From NCBI GenBank assembly GCA_020744425.1, contig JAGMUV010000027.1:372001-436000 (forward strand): a stretch of DNA of 64,000 nucleotides. The letters are read 5' to 3'. The notes below the pieces were generated by a model. The model did not search any database, was not told the DNA's origin, and saw nothing but the letters and a program-made list of their open reading frames with translations. Source of the DNA: Dactylonectria macrodidyma (Eukaryota; Ascomycota; Sordariomycetes; Hypocreales; Nectriaceae). Positions within the stretch are counted from its first letter, which is position 1; every line of letters begins with the position of its first letter. Positions 1 to 11,245 of the stretch are shown in pieces. Made by a program: the position numbers and the translations under genes.

Positions 1-1144
1 CGAAACGCTCAGTCTCGGAGCAGCAAGAGTCAAGGCGTCCAGTGTCGGCGACAGGCGGCTTGGTAGGCTTGTCGGGGGAGCAGCACGATTTGGCACAATT
101 GTCCTTGACGGATAGAGCCTTGACAGGCTTGTTGTCAGAGCAGCAAGAACCGGGGCAGTTGCTCTTTGTTGGAGCTTCTTTGACTGGGACCTTGTCCTTC
201 GCACAGCAAGATCCGGAAGGCTTGATGTCAGCTACAGCTTCCACGATAGGCATGGCCTTTGAGCAGCATGAATCCGCGCAGCTGGTCTTGGGGGGAGGCT
301 CCTTGGCAGGTTTCCCCTCCGAGCAGCAAGACTTGGAGCATTTGCCCTTGATGGAAGGCTCTTTGGCGGGCTTGTCCTTGGAGCAACAAGAGCCTGCGCA
401 GGCAACCGTAGATGACTTCTTGGCAGATTTGACGCTTTCGCCAAAGCCCTTGCGCAGGCGAAGGCGGTTCTGCGCAGCCTGGTCCTGCGTGACGGAGCCG
501 CTGCTGCTGCAAGAATCCAGCGAAGTGCGAAGAAGGGAGCGAGCAGACGACTTCTTGGAGCACTGCTTCCCGTCCAGCGAATGGCGCTCGCGAATTTCAC
601 AGCAGGTTTCCTGGCCGAGAGCAATGAGAGCACGGCAGATGCATCCCAGGGCCTGGAGAGTGGCGCCATAGCGGTCGAGGGCAGAGGTGCTATGCTGGCT
701 GCATGCCTTGCCGTCGGCAGCTCCACTGCAAGCTGAGACGAGTTAGCAATCTCGAATGGCTTACTGTAAGCGCGGCTACTCACTCTTTGTCTGGGCGTTT
801 GCTCCGGGGGCAGCGACAGCACTCATCTCGCATTCCCGCATAGCCAAGCGGTCAAGGCAAGACGTGTCGCAACATGGGCCTACCTTGACACGGCAGCAAT
901 CAGGCGCGTCGGTATCATCCTTGGCCTTGTCGTCCGCGCATTTGCCAGAGGAGCAGCAATCGTCCGGTTTCTCCTGGTTGGGCTCTCCCTGACCCGGGTC
1001 CTTGGTCTCGAGAGGCTCGGCGTCGCTGTCGCCGCGATCGCAGCAAGAATCCTGGCAACTGCTCGTCTCCTCAATTGGAGCCGCGATTGGTGCAGCAACC
1101 GGCTCAGGGGCTGGAGCCGGTGGACCGCAACAGTCGCATCCCAT
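1..1144 (-). CDS. Copper-type P-type ATPase, cysteine-rich N-terminal part (partial)
   Basis: Read on the minus strand from an ATG at 1144 (protein begins MGCDCCGPP). A 51-bp intron lies at 733-783 (donor GTGAGT, branch-like GCTAAC, acceptor CTCAG). Splicing joins a DTSCLDRLAMRECEMS block to a block containing YGATLQALGCICRALIALGQ, an arrangement I recognise from the N-terminus of fungal CrpA/Pca1-type copper (Cu/Cd) exporting ATPases. Exon 2 then carries at least seven SCC(S/A) units about 25-30 residues apart, rich in Lys and Pro, probably metal-binding. The membrane and catalytic domains (CPC, DKTG) would lie beyond position 1 and cannot be seen. Inferred role: copper export and resistance at the plasma membrane. 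A stand-alone Cys-rich metallothionein-like protein is a less likely alternative. Confidence 0.72.
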
Positions 1145-1446
1145 TGTTGAAGTACTTTTTTGCTTTTCAGTCCGAATTTCGTGAGTTGGGGTTGAGATGG
1201 TGTTGGAAATTGATGAAGGTTCAAGAATTCTGTTAGCCTGTCGATTGATTGATTGATTGTATCCGACGCGGTTGTAATCGTCTAAACGATTATGCCAGGA
1301 TAACGGGGTCCGGCGAAAAGCCGAAGCACCTCGGATCAGTATTGATCCGCAATGCGCCACTTCGCCAACGGGAGCGGGCTGAGCAGTGTGGCGAAAAGAT
1401 TCGGTGTGAGCATCCTAAATGTCGAGACCTCAAATTTCAACACATG
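1145..1446. promoter_or_regulatory. 5' flank of the copper ATPase gene
   Basis: This is the upstream region of the minus-strand ATPase gene, lying between its ATG and the LINE-1 insertion. It contains a short (ATTG)n run at about 1243-1259. No gene is visible. LINE-1 sits only about 300 bp upstream of the ATPase start codon, so it may separate the gene from distal control sequences. Confidence 0.35.
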
Positions 1447-1458
1447 GATCACTTCCGC
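1447..1458. repeat. Target-site duplication of LINE-1 (5' copy)
   Basis: GATCACTTCCGC occurs here and again at 6984-6995, exactly outside the two ends of LINE-1. This is the 12-bp target-site duplication expected from target-primed reverse transcription. Confidence 0.9.
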
Positions 1459-1573
1459 ACCGCTGAGAAAACTGTATATCCTGTCTATCAAGATTCGAAA
1501 TCTCATTATTTATCTTCTTTATAACTTTTGAAATACCCGGTGGCCGCTTGGCGGTGATTCAGGCCTTTGGCGG

Positions 1574-2884
1574 ATGTCTGGTGTTGCGAACCCCGCATCA
1601 GACGTCATTGTCGTCATGGAAGGCGAACCCGATGTTCCGGGCGGGGGATATCATCGTCCCCTGCGAAAAAGGACCAGAACGACGAGGGCATTGGAATGCG
1701 AGCAGCAAAAAGGCGATATGGAATGGCAGGAGGAGGAGAGCAGCGAGGGAGCTCTGAGTCACACGCGAACTAAGAAAAGAGCCACGCCTAAGGCAGCTGG
1801 CAACATGACTGAGGCTATCCAGGGCCTGAAGCGACTCCTGGAACAAGATTTCAATAAGAGGATGGAAACAATGAAGGCAGAGTTTCAGCTCGAGTTTACC
1901 AAACTTAGCGACCGCATGGCTGAGGAAGTCACCAGAACCACGGCCCAGATGGCACAAGAATTATCACAAGTCCGAGAGCAGCTTACCCAGGTTTGCGGCG
2001 AGCTGGAGCAGACCCGACTACAGCTGGATGCACTGAACAAGGCTCAGACACCACGACCGCCGGGTCGGACATATGCAGACGTGGCCAGAATAACACCTAT
2101 CAGTACTCCCGCCCAATCTCCATCTTCGGCCCGTTTGGCAACTCCAGAACCGGTGTTCTGCACGGTAGACACATCTAGGGTGCCCGAAGATCATATTGGA
2201 GATGCTACGCCTGCAGTGCTACGCAGGACCGTTGAACAGGAAATGCGAACATCTAGCAACCAGCCCAGCTGGCGATGTGTCGCAGTGACCAGAGATGGGC
2301 GAAATACCAACCGCCTGAGGGTGATTGGTAGGAACGAGGAAGAACTGAAGAGGATCAAAACCATTATTGAAGCCAAGAAGGCTCCAGGTGCGAGAGTGCT
2401 CCGAGACCAACTGTACCCAGTCAAAGTTGACAACATCAACCGTGCTGCCGTTCTCGACCGGGAAGGCAAGGTCCTTCCTGGAGCGATGGACGCTTTGAGC
2501 CAAGAGAATGAAGTCCAAATTGCCAAGATGGCTTGGTTGAGTCGAAAGGACAACACAAAGGCTTATGGATCCATGGTGGTATACCTCACCAAAAGCAACG
2601 ATGCCAGGAGACTCTTGCAGGAACACTACTTCCTTGCAGCTGGTGAATCGGCATATACCAGCGCGTTTGAGCGGAGAACTGGTCCGATACAATGCTACAA
2701 CTGCCAGGAGCTTGGTCACAAGGCCTTCTCGTGCAGCAAGAATCGGGTATGCGCGAGATGCGCCGCCGAAGGCCATCACCATAGCGAGTGCCAGACGCAG
2801 GTACCCAAGTGTGTGCCCTGTGGTGGACCGCACGAGTCGTTCAGCAGAAGCTGCCCGAAACTCTATCCTACCCGGCATGAGTAG
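1574..2884 (+). CDS. LINE-1 ORF1, gag-like nucleic-acid-binding protein
   Basis: A 436-aa ORF from ATG 1574. The N-terminal third is Gln/Glu-rich and heptad-like (about residues 75-155), consistent with a coiled coil. The C-terminus has three cysteine knuckles: [28 protein letters not shown] and [15 protein letters not shown]. Known role of the family: RNA-binding chaperone of the retrotransposition particle. The stop TAG (2882-2884) overlaps the ORF2 start ATG at 2877 by eight bases. No disabling mutation is seen in this ORF. Confidence 0.88.
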   Translation: MSGVANPASDVIVVMEGEPDVPGGGYHRPLRKRTRTTRALECEQQKGDMEWQEEESSEGALSHTRTKKRATPKAAGNMTEAIQGLKRLLEQDFNKRMETMKAEFQLEFTKLSDRMAEEVTRTTAQMAQELSQVREQLTQVCGELEQTRLQLDALNKAQTPRPPGRTYADVARITPISTPAQSPSSARLATPEPVFCTVDTSRVPEDHIGDATPAVLRRTVEQEMRTSSNQPSWRCVAVTRDGRNTNRLRVIGRNEEELKRIKTIIEAKKAPGARVLRDQLYPVKVDNINRAAVLDREGKVLPGAMDALSQENEVQIAKMAWLSRKDNTKAYGSMVVYLTKSNDARRLLQEHYFLAAGESAYTSAFERRTGPIQCYNCQELGHKAFSCSKNRVCARCAAEGHHHSECQTQVPKCVPCGGPHESFSRSCPKLYPTRHE

Positions 2885-5800
2885 GATGTTTCAGGTAATG
2901 CAACTGAATGTAAGAAAACAGGATATGGTACATGAAAGCCTAATGAACGACAAGCAACTCCAAGACGTTGCAGTTATTGCGATCCAAGAACCACAGGCAC
3001 GGAAGGTTGACGGCAAACTACTTACAGTCCCTATGGGACATCCCAAATGGATCAAGATGGTCCCCACAATTTGGAGGGATAGCAGATGGGCGATCCGGAG
3101 CATGTTGTGGGTGAACAAGGATGTGGAGGCGGAGCAGATACCAATAGAGTCAGCGGACATGACGGCAGCCGTCTTACGGCTCCCTGAGCGCCTGGTCCTG
3201 GTAGTATCAGCTTATGTACCAGGAGGAGACACTCAGGCTCTACGAGACACCTGCGATATCTTACGCCAGGTGATCACAGATACGAGAAGAGATGCAGGCA
3301 TGGTTGTGGATGCGGTGGTTGTCGGAGACTTCAACCGGCACGACCAGCTATGGGGAGGAGACGATGTTTCTTTCGTGAGACAGGGCGAAGCGGACCAGAT
3401 TATTGACCTTATGTACGATCTCGGTCTCACCAGCTTGCTCCCCAGAGGGACGAAGACGTGGAGTGGCGGAGACTTTGAAACAACGGTCGACTTGGTCTTG
3501 GCTTCGGAGGAGTTGACAGCTTTGACTCTCAAATGCACGATACACGGGACGGAACACGGCTCTGATCATCGGGCGATTGACACGGTTTTCGACATCTCGG
3601 TTCCCGTACCCAAACAGCAGGATCGACTTCTCCTGAAGAATGCGCCATGGAAAGACATCAACGCAAGAATTGCAAGCGCGCTGGAGATAACACCATTGGA
3701 AGGCACAGTGCAGCAGAAAACTGACCGGTTGATGTCGGTGGTTACGGAGGCGGTTCACTCCCTGACACCAAAAGCCAAGCCATCGCCGTATGCCAAACGA
3801 TGGTGGACGACGGATCTGACACAGCTTCGCCAAATATACACGTACTGGAGGAACCGTGCTCGAGCCGAGAGACGGGCAGGACGGATCAGGACGGAACTGG
3901 AGGAGATGGCGAAGGGGGCCGCGAAGCAGTATCATAGCGCTATCAGGAAACAAAAGAAGAAGCACTGGAACGAGTTTCTTGCGGATAACGACAACATCTG
4001 GGAGGCAGCTAAGTACTTGAAGTCGGGGGATGATACAGCATTTGGCAAAGTACCGCAGCTGGTCAGGGCTGATGGGACAACTACTACAAACCACAGAGAA
4101 CAAGCGGAAGAGCTGCTGTCCACGTTCTTTCCTCCCTTGCCGAACGACATCGGCGACGAAGGCACTAGGCCCCAGAGAGCCCCGGTACTGATGCCCGACA
4201 TCACACTGGAGGAGGTGGAACGACAACTATTCGCAGCGAAGTCATGGAAGGCACCCGGGGAAGATGGACTACCAGTGGTGGTGTGGAAATAGGTGTGGCC
4301 AGCAGTCAAGCATTGGGTGATGTCCATTTTCCGAGCGTCTTTGGAGGAGGGAACGCTACCTGATCAGTGGAGGCATGCAAAGATCGTACCGCTTAAAAAG
4401 CCTGATAAAGAGGACTACACGATGGCCAGAGCCTGGCGGCCGATCTCACTGCTCGCCACCCTTGGCAAAGTATTGGAATCGGTGGTAGCTGAAAGGATCT
4501 CACATGCTGTGGAAACGTATGGCCTGCTCCCGACGAACCACTTTGGGGCCCGCAAACGGCGATCGGCGGAACAAGCGCTTCTGCTATTGCAAGAACAGAT
4601 CTATATCACTTGGCGGCGTCGACTGGTGGTGAGTCTCGTCAGTTTCGATGTCAAGGGGGCCTACAATGGAGTGTGTAAGGAAAGGCTGCTCCAGAGAATG
4701 AAAGCACGTGGCATCCCGCAGAAGCTACTTCGATGGGTCGAGGCATTCTGCTCAAACCGCACGGCAACGATTCAAATCAACGGCGAGTCATCAGAGGTTC
4801 GAGAATTACCGCAAGCTGGCCTCCCACAAGGTTCTCCGCTGTCCCCAATCCTGTATCTCTTCTTCAATGCGGATTTGGTCCAGCGGCGGATCGACAGCAA
4901 TAGAGGGGCGATAGCATTCGTGGACGATTTCACAGCCTGGGTCTCAGGTCCAACAGCACATAGCAACCGCAAGGAAATCGAATCAATTATTAAAGACGCA
5001 TTGGACTGGGAGAGGAGGAGCGGTGCGACGTTTGAGGCGAGCAAGACGGCGATCATTCACTTCACCCGGAAGGACTACAAGTCCGACTCCGAACCGTTCA
5101 CAATCAAAGGACAGTCAGTGCAACCGAAACACCATGTCAAGATTCTAGGAGTCATCATGGACGCCGGGCTCAAGTACAAGGAACACATCGCAAGGGCGGC
5201 CTCCAAGGGGCTTATAGCAGCAATGGAACTAAAGAGGTTGAGGGGCCTATCGCCAGCAACAGCAAGGCAATTGTTCACAGCTACCGTAGCCCCGGTGGTG
5301 GACTACGCGTCCAATGTGTGGATGCACAGGTTCATATACAGACTCATGGCACCGATCAACAGGGTTCAGAGAGCAGGGGCACAGGCAATCGTGGGGACGT
5401 TCAATACTGTAGCGACAAGCGTGGCAGAAGCAGAAGCTCATATCATTCCAGCACAGCAACGGTTTTGGAGGAGAGCGATCAAGATGTGGACGGATATCCA
5501 CACATTGCCTGACACCAACCCTCTTCGCAGGTTGACGTCCCGCATACGAGCATTTAGAAAGTCATATCGGTCACCACTCTACCAGGTGGCAACAACGCTT
5601 AGGGACGTACCAATGGAGCAGCTGGAAACCATTCAGCCTCTCACGCTAGCGCCATGGGAAGAACGAGTAGAAGTTATCACTGATGAGGCAGCAGCGAGAG
5701 AGGCGGAAGCAGGTTGGGCCATACGCATCGCGGTGAGCAGCTCTGCTCGGAACGATGTAGTAGGTGTTGGTGGCGCAGTCCAGATATCAGCAGCGGTACG

Positions 5801-6635
5801 AGGCGGGCCAGAGCTCATGACTTTCTCGTTCACTCTTGGTATGAGAACAGAACAGAACCCGTACAGCGGAGAGCTTGCAGCAATGGCGTATGCCCTAAGG
5901 CGAACCATACCAAAACTTCGACACCGCAGCATCGCACTGATGACGAGTAACAAAGCTGCCTCTCTTGCAGTCAAGCAACCTCGCCAGCAATCGGGTCAAG
6001 AATATATACGGTGCATCTACGATTCTGTCAAAGAGCTCCGAAAGGATGGAAATGTTTTAAGGATCGTGTGGCTTCCCTCTAGCGACGAAAACAGGCTCCT
6101 GAAGCATGCTAAGGAGGAGGCTCGGAAGGCAACACAGCAGGGAGCTACCCCCGAAAAGCAGTTCCCCAGCATGCAATCCACAACACTCAGCACTACACGT
6201 TCTAAAGTCAACACTAAGTGGTCACTGCCAGAGAAAGTTGGAAGACACTCCAAACGAGTCGATGCAGCACTACCGGGTAAGCACACAAAACAACTCTATG
6301 ACCAACTATCGTGGAAGGAAGCCAGTGTACTTGCCCAGCTGAGAACAGGAATAGCGAGATTGAATGCATACCTAATCCACGTCAAAGCGGCACCATCGGA
6401 CTGGTGTGATTGTGGACGAGCGAGGGAGACAGTTGAACACTTCCTCTTCCGATGCCGAAAGTGGACAGCATACCGTGCAGAGATGCTTCAATGCACTAGC
6501 GCCCAGAGGAGCAATGTCTCTTTTTATCTTGGAGGAAAGTCGCCATCTGATGATCAAAAATGGACGCCAAACATGAATGCCGTTCGGGCGACAATCCGAT
6601 TTGCGTTGGCCACGGGCCGCCTTGATGCAAGTTAA
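2877..6635 (+). pseudogene. LINE-1 ORF2, endonuclease-reverse transcriptase with one nonsense codon
   Basis: The ATG at 2877 opens a single frame to 6635 (1253 codons) interrupted only by TAG at 4290-4292, codon 472. LINE-2 and LINE-4 keep a Gln codon at the aligned position (WKQLWPVV, WRQLWPVV). Domains in order: AP-endonuclease ([12 protein letters not shown], later HGSDHRAI), reverse transcriptase (KAWRPISLLATLGK, SFDVKGAYNG, GLPQGSPLSP, FVDD active site), RNase H-like region with the catalytic Asp positions changed (MTSNKAA), and a terminal CDCGRARETVEHFLFRC zinc motif. CAG to TAG is a CpA to TpA change. Without read-through the element lacks reverse transcriptase. Confidence 0.9.
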
Positions 6636-6946
6636 CTGGGGAGACAGGCCTCTCCCTATCAACCCCCCCTTACAACCCTCCTATTTCGACCTCACCCTAC
6701 CTTCACCCCGTGCCGAAATAGCGAACACCGCTTCAGCCGCTGTAGATAGGACACTGAACACTTGGAGAATAGGCTTCAAGCTAGCTCGTTAACAATATTA
6801 CTAACCCACGGGAATCCGTAGAGAGAGAGAGAGCAAATGAGAATGCATAAGCAAGGCGAGGACATAGTATGGGCTTGAGGAGACTAGGACACAATTTGGG
6901 TAATGTATGGTAATATTACTAACTGGTGCCCTTTCGGCTTAAGCCG

Positions 6947-6983
6947 CCGGGCGTTAATAAATTGATTGATTGATTGATTGATT
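6947..6983 (+). repeat. LINE-1 3' core and (ATTG)n tail
   Basis: CCGGGCGTTAATAAA at 6947-6961 is followed by ATTG repeats. The same core precedes the tails of LINE-2, LINE-3 and LINE-4, and a degenerate form ends LINE-5, each lineage with a different tail repeat. A GC-rich inverted stretch (CGGCTTAAGCCG) just upstream could form a hairpin. Confidence 0.75.
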
Positions 6984-6995
6984 GATCACTTCCGC
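6984..6995. repeat. Target-site duplication of LINE-1 (3' copy)
   Basis: This is the second copy of GATCACTTCCGC, directly after the LINE-1 tail. It matches 1447-1458 at all 12 bases. Confidence 0.9.
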
Positions 6996-7190
6996 GTCCA
7001 TGTTCAGAGGGTTCACGGTGTCACCCTGCGGTCGTTGGAGCAAGTGGAGCGGAGGCGATTACGGAAAGCGAGACGTCGACAAATGGTCCAAGGGAAGTGC
7101 CAATAGCAGGATAGAACGCAGGAATAGAACGGCCATCAGAGCTAATTGACGTTGTTAGTTTCGATGTCGTGGAAAACCGATTAGTGCCAT
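6996..7190. other. Short single-copy spacer between LINE-1 and LINE-2
   Basis: About 195 bp of non-repetitive sequence with no long ORF. It is the continuation of the pre-insertion locus upstream of the copper ATPase gene. I see nothing coding in it. Confidence 0.4.
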
Positions 7191-7474
7191 AGTAGTAGTA
7201 GTAGATTTATTACGCCCGGGAGAACGGATCTCATAGGGCCATGGAACACGCTATGCTATTTACATTTCTGCCACCTTCAATCCTGACCACAAGTAAAGCC
7301 CCACTTTCTCTCCCTGGATCGCTTTCTTTTGGCCTCGCTTGACTCTTTCTGACAGGCCTGCTTGGAGGCCAATTTCTCCAAGTGTTCAGCATCCTATCCT
7401 CAGCAGCTGAAGCGTGGTCTGTCAAAATGAGGCTGTGTTGTGTTAGTATTTTCTAGTTCTTGTTGTTAGTATGT

Positions 7475-10400
7475 TCAATTTTCCTCCCTTGGCCCTAGTC
7501 TTCGTGTCTCCATCGCGAATTTGATTGTTGCTCGCACCGCCTGTAGGTTAGGTGACCATTTCGGTCCGTCCAACGCCGACTTTCCTCCCAGAAAGAATGA
7601 GAGGTTTCCCATCTCGCTTTGTCCGATTCGCCGCATGCCTTCGCGTTGTGCGTCCCACTTGCTGCAGCGAAAGAGAAAATGTTCCATCGTCTCGGTTGCC
7701 CGTCCGCAATCACACAAGTCTGATTCCACCGCGCCAATCCTCGACAGGTAGCTGTTGATCCTCGCCATTCCTGTGCGTAACTGTGAAAGCGTGTCCGCTT
7801 CGCGCCTCTTCAGTCCGTCGTATAGCACCTTTGTGTGTTTTCCTGGTAGCGCTTTGACAACCCTCTTGGAGAAGCCGCCCACTCTGTCCGGTAGCGCCTG
7901 GTGCTGTTGTAGCTGTGCTCTCGCCAGTCTTGTCCGCGTCGATCGAGCTTGGTATGGCGGCGTCTCTGCCGTACGTCCTGCTTCGGTTGCTCTCTGGGCC
8001 TGTCTCTTCGCCTTGGGTCCCAAGGGGAAGGCGTCGTCCCGGGACGGTACCCAGATCATTTTAACACTGTTGTTGCCTTTTCCCAGCCTTCGGATGTGGT
8101 TGTAGATTTCTCGGATGGCGCACTGTCCCGATTGTTGTCGTGGTCGCGCGATCGCCTTCAGTGCTGACTGGCCGCTTGACAGTATGGTAAGCCTTCGGTC
8201 CCGTAATCCGTCAGGCATGCATCGCAATGCCATCGCTATCGCCCCTAGCTCGGCTGTATAGGGGTTCTGGTCGTCTCGCGAGCCGAGAGTGACCGAGTAC
8301 CTGGCCATGACCCTATTTTCTTGCCCTGCTGCTTTGTGGCTGATGATGCCTCCCATGCCCGCCATTCCTCCTCTGTCGGAAGCGCTGGTCGTGATAGTGA
8401 TGTCTTCGACGCTGTTGGCTGCCGCTATCGCCACCTTCCGATCTACCTCACACACCAGCGACACGCGGGCGTGCCACGGCGGTGCTGCATAGGCTTCGAT
8501 TGTTTCCATCCGCCCGATTCCGCTCTCGCCGAGGGCAAGCGCCAGTCTCTTCATCGGCGAGATGTACCTTCGACTCACTGATACTTTGAGTGTCGCTAGC
8601 GGGTGCTTCTTTGGCAGCGTGTGCATATTGATGTACAACTTCATTCCAGCCAGAGCATGTCGCTCGTGTACTGTTTGGATGTTGGCTTCCGCTTCAGCTA
8701 CTGCCCTCGCTACCGTCTGAAAGGCTCCCGTGATGGCCCGCGCTCCTATTTTCTGTGCCCTGTTGAACTCTTTCAATTCCCTTTCGCCGCGCGCATGCGA
8801 CCACACGACAGACGCGTAGTCCATGGCTGGGGCAACGGTTGCGACGAAGAGTTGTCTGGCCGCTTGTGGTGGCAGCATCCTGAGTCTCCTTAGACACATG
8901 GCTGCCAAGAGACCTTTCGTGGCGGCCTTGGCCATGTGTTCCTTGAACCTGAGCCCCGTGTCCATGATTACCCCTAAGAGTTTGGCCTTCGCTTTGGGCT
9001 TGACTTCCTCTCCATTGATCGTGAACGGCGCCTCGCTGGTGCGTTCAGCTACGCGCGTGAAGTGGACAATTGCTGTCTTGTCATGCTCAAACGTCGCTCC
9101 ACTGCGTTTCCCCCACGCCAGTGCCCGGTCAATGATGGCTTGTATGCCGTCCCTGTTCGCCTCCGCTGTCGGCCCCGTGACCCAGGCCGAGTAGTCGTCG
9201 ACAAACGCCATCGATCCGCCTTTCGAGTTAATCTTGCTTTGCACAAGGTCTGCGTTGAAGAACAGGAAAAGCACTGGCGAAAGCGGCGATCCTTGGGGAA
9301 GGCCGGCTTGCGGCAGCTCCCGTTGCTCTGACGTGTAGTCGTTCACCACAATGCTGGCCGTGCGATTGGAGCAGAACGCGCTTATCCATTGCACCAGCTT
9401 CTTGGGGATACCTCTTGCTTCCAGCCTCTGTAGCAGTCTGTCATCGAACACGCCGTTGTACGCGCCTTTGATGTCGAAGCTGGCCAGGCTGACCACCTTG
9501 CGGTTCCGCCATGCTTTGTACACTTGTTCTTGGAAGAGCAGCAGAGCCTGCTCTGCCGACCGCCGCTTCCTTGCCCCAAAGTGGTTTGTGGGCAGGAGCC
9601 CGAACGTCTCGGCGGCGTATGAGATCCTGTCCGCCACTACCGCCTCGAGGATCTTTCCCAGCGTCGACAGCAGCGAGATTGGTCTCCATGCCTTTGCGAG
9701 TGCGTAATCGCCCTTGTCCGGCTTCTTGAGCGGGATGATCTTTGCGCTTCTCCACTGGTCTGGTAGCTGTCCTTCATCCAGTGAGGTGCGGAACAGATGC
9801 ATCACGCGTTCCTTGACCACCGGCCACAGTTGCTTCCACACCATCGCCGGCACGCCGTCTTCTCCGGGTGCTTTCCACGCCTTGGCTGCCATGACTTTCT
9901 CCTCCACCTCCTCCAACGTCAAGTCTGGCATGGCCACTTCTCTCCGCCGCGGTCGTGGACCTTCGTCTTCGATGGTTGCTGGCAGCGGCGGGAAGAATGC
10001 CGTCAGCAGTTCTTCTGCCTGTTCCGCCTTGTCCTGCGTTGTCGTCCCGTCCGCCCTTTTCAGCCGGGGGATTTTGTCGCCGACCATGTCGGCACCGGGT
10101 TTGAGGTATTTGGCTGCTTGCCAGATATTGGCGCCGTCTGTGAGGAAGTCGTCCCAGTGGGCCTTCTTCTGTCTTCTGATACTGTCGTGGTACTCTTTGG
10201 ATGCTACCTTTGCCCGGCTCTCTAGGTTGTCCTGTCTATGGCCTGCCCGCCGCTGCGCCCTCGCCAGGTTTCTCCAGTACGTGTAGATTTTCCGGAGTCG
10301 AGTAAGGTCAGTTGTCCACCATCTCTTTGCGTATGGCGATGGCTTCGCTCGCGGGACCAGGGCGTGGATTGCACCGAGGACTGCCTCCATCAACCTGTCC

Positions 10401-11245
10401 GTCTGTGCCTGAACTCCGCCATCCCACGGAAGTGGTGCTAGTTGGTCCTTCACCCTCTCCTTGATCGCATTCCACGGTGCGTTCTTGAAGAGAAGTCCCG
10501 GACCAGCTGTCCTCTCCGGCGTTGTGAGGTCAAACTCTGTCCGAATTGCCCTGTGGTCCGAACCGTGTTCGGTCTGGTGTATGCCGCAGTGGACCATGTC
10601 TTCAGCCAGTTCAGATGACGCAAGCATCAGGTCGATCGTGCTCTCCGCACCACTCCTCTCCTAGGTTTTCGTTCCCCTGGGAAGGAGGCTGAGGAGGCCA
10701 TGCTCGTCCATGAGGTCGATGATTGGATCTGCCTCCCCTTGGCGTCTGCCCGTCACCTCGTCACCTCCCCATAGTTGGTCGTGGCGGTTGAAGTCGCCTG
10801 CCAAGATCACGTCCGTTCTTTTCCCTGTGCTGTTGCGGAAACCCGTTATCGCCCTGTGCAGTTGCACCGTTGCCGTGCGTAGAGCATTCTCATTATTCCC
10901 TTCCACATACACCGATACCACCAGGACGTCCCGGTCGGGCAGTCGTATTATTGCTCCCGTCAGGTCGGCTGACGGTATCGGCACCTGCTCCGCCTCTAGA
11001 TCCCTGCGGATCCAGAGCATGCTGCGGATCGGCCATCGCATCTCGTGTTTCTTCGTCGGTATCAATCTCGTCCAATTTCTGTGGTTGTTCGGTGCTGTCA
11101 CCACCTTACCGTCCATGTTCAATGCGTATGGTTCGGCTACTGCCAGTACCGCGTAGTCCCGCAAGTCTCCGTCGTTCATCATGCTCAATTGCACAGCATC
11201 CCTCTTCCCCACGTTAAGCTGGAGGATCTGGAGGTTAGTGCACAT
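7475..11245 (-). pseudogene. LINE-2 ORF2, endonuclease-reverse transcriptase with one nonsense codon
   Basis: ATG at 11245 (MCTNLQILQLNVGKRD). One frame runs to 7475 (1256 codons) except for a TAG at 10661-10663, codon 195, within the endonuclease domain. LINE-1 and LINE-4 have TGG there (GTKTWS, GTKTWQ). TGG to TAG equals CCA to CTA on the other strand, again a CpA to TpA change. Endonuclease motifs [14 protein letters not shown] and HGSDHRAI, reverse-transcriptase motifs GLPQGSPLSPVLFLFFNADL and FVDDYSAW, a degenerate RNase H region (SSGQSALKAI in place of DSxxA) and the terminal CDCGRATETMEHFLFRC are all present. The start overlaps the ORF1 stop by 11 bases. Confidence 0.88.

Larger units (their letters stand above)
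1459..6983 (+). mobile_element. LINE-1: Tad1-like non-LTR retrotransposon, near full length
   Basis: A complete-length two-ORF LINE bounded by a perfect 12-bp target-site duplication. Order: a 5' UTR of about 115 bp, ORF1 (gag-like, zinc knuckles), ORF2 (AP endonuclease, reverse transcriptase, RNase H-like, terminal CCHC), and a 3' UTR ending in CCGGGCGTTAATAAA plus an (ATTG)n tail. ORF2 has one in-frame TAG at 4290-4292, so this copy should be non-autonomous. The flanking DNA has no fungal LTR features and there is no poly(A) tail, as usual for Tad1-like elements with short tandem-repeat tails. Confidence 0.93.

Noticed and set aside
42..671. Long ORFs on the plus strand over the copper ATPase gene
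   Set aside because: They have no proper ATG, are repetitive mirror images of the minus-strand Cys repeats, and the minus strand gives recognisable protein and a clean intron.
1243..1259. ATTG repeat upstream of LINE-1 as the LINE-1 boundary
   Set aside because: It resembles the LINE-1 tail, but the 12-bp target duplication places the 5' end at 1459, so this run is ordinary flanking sequence.
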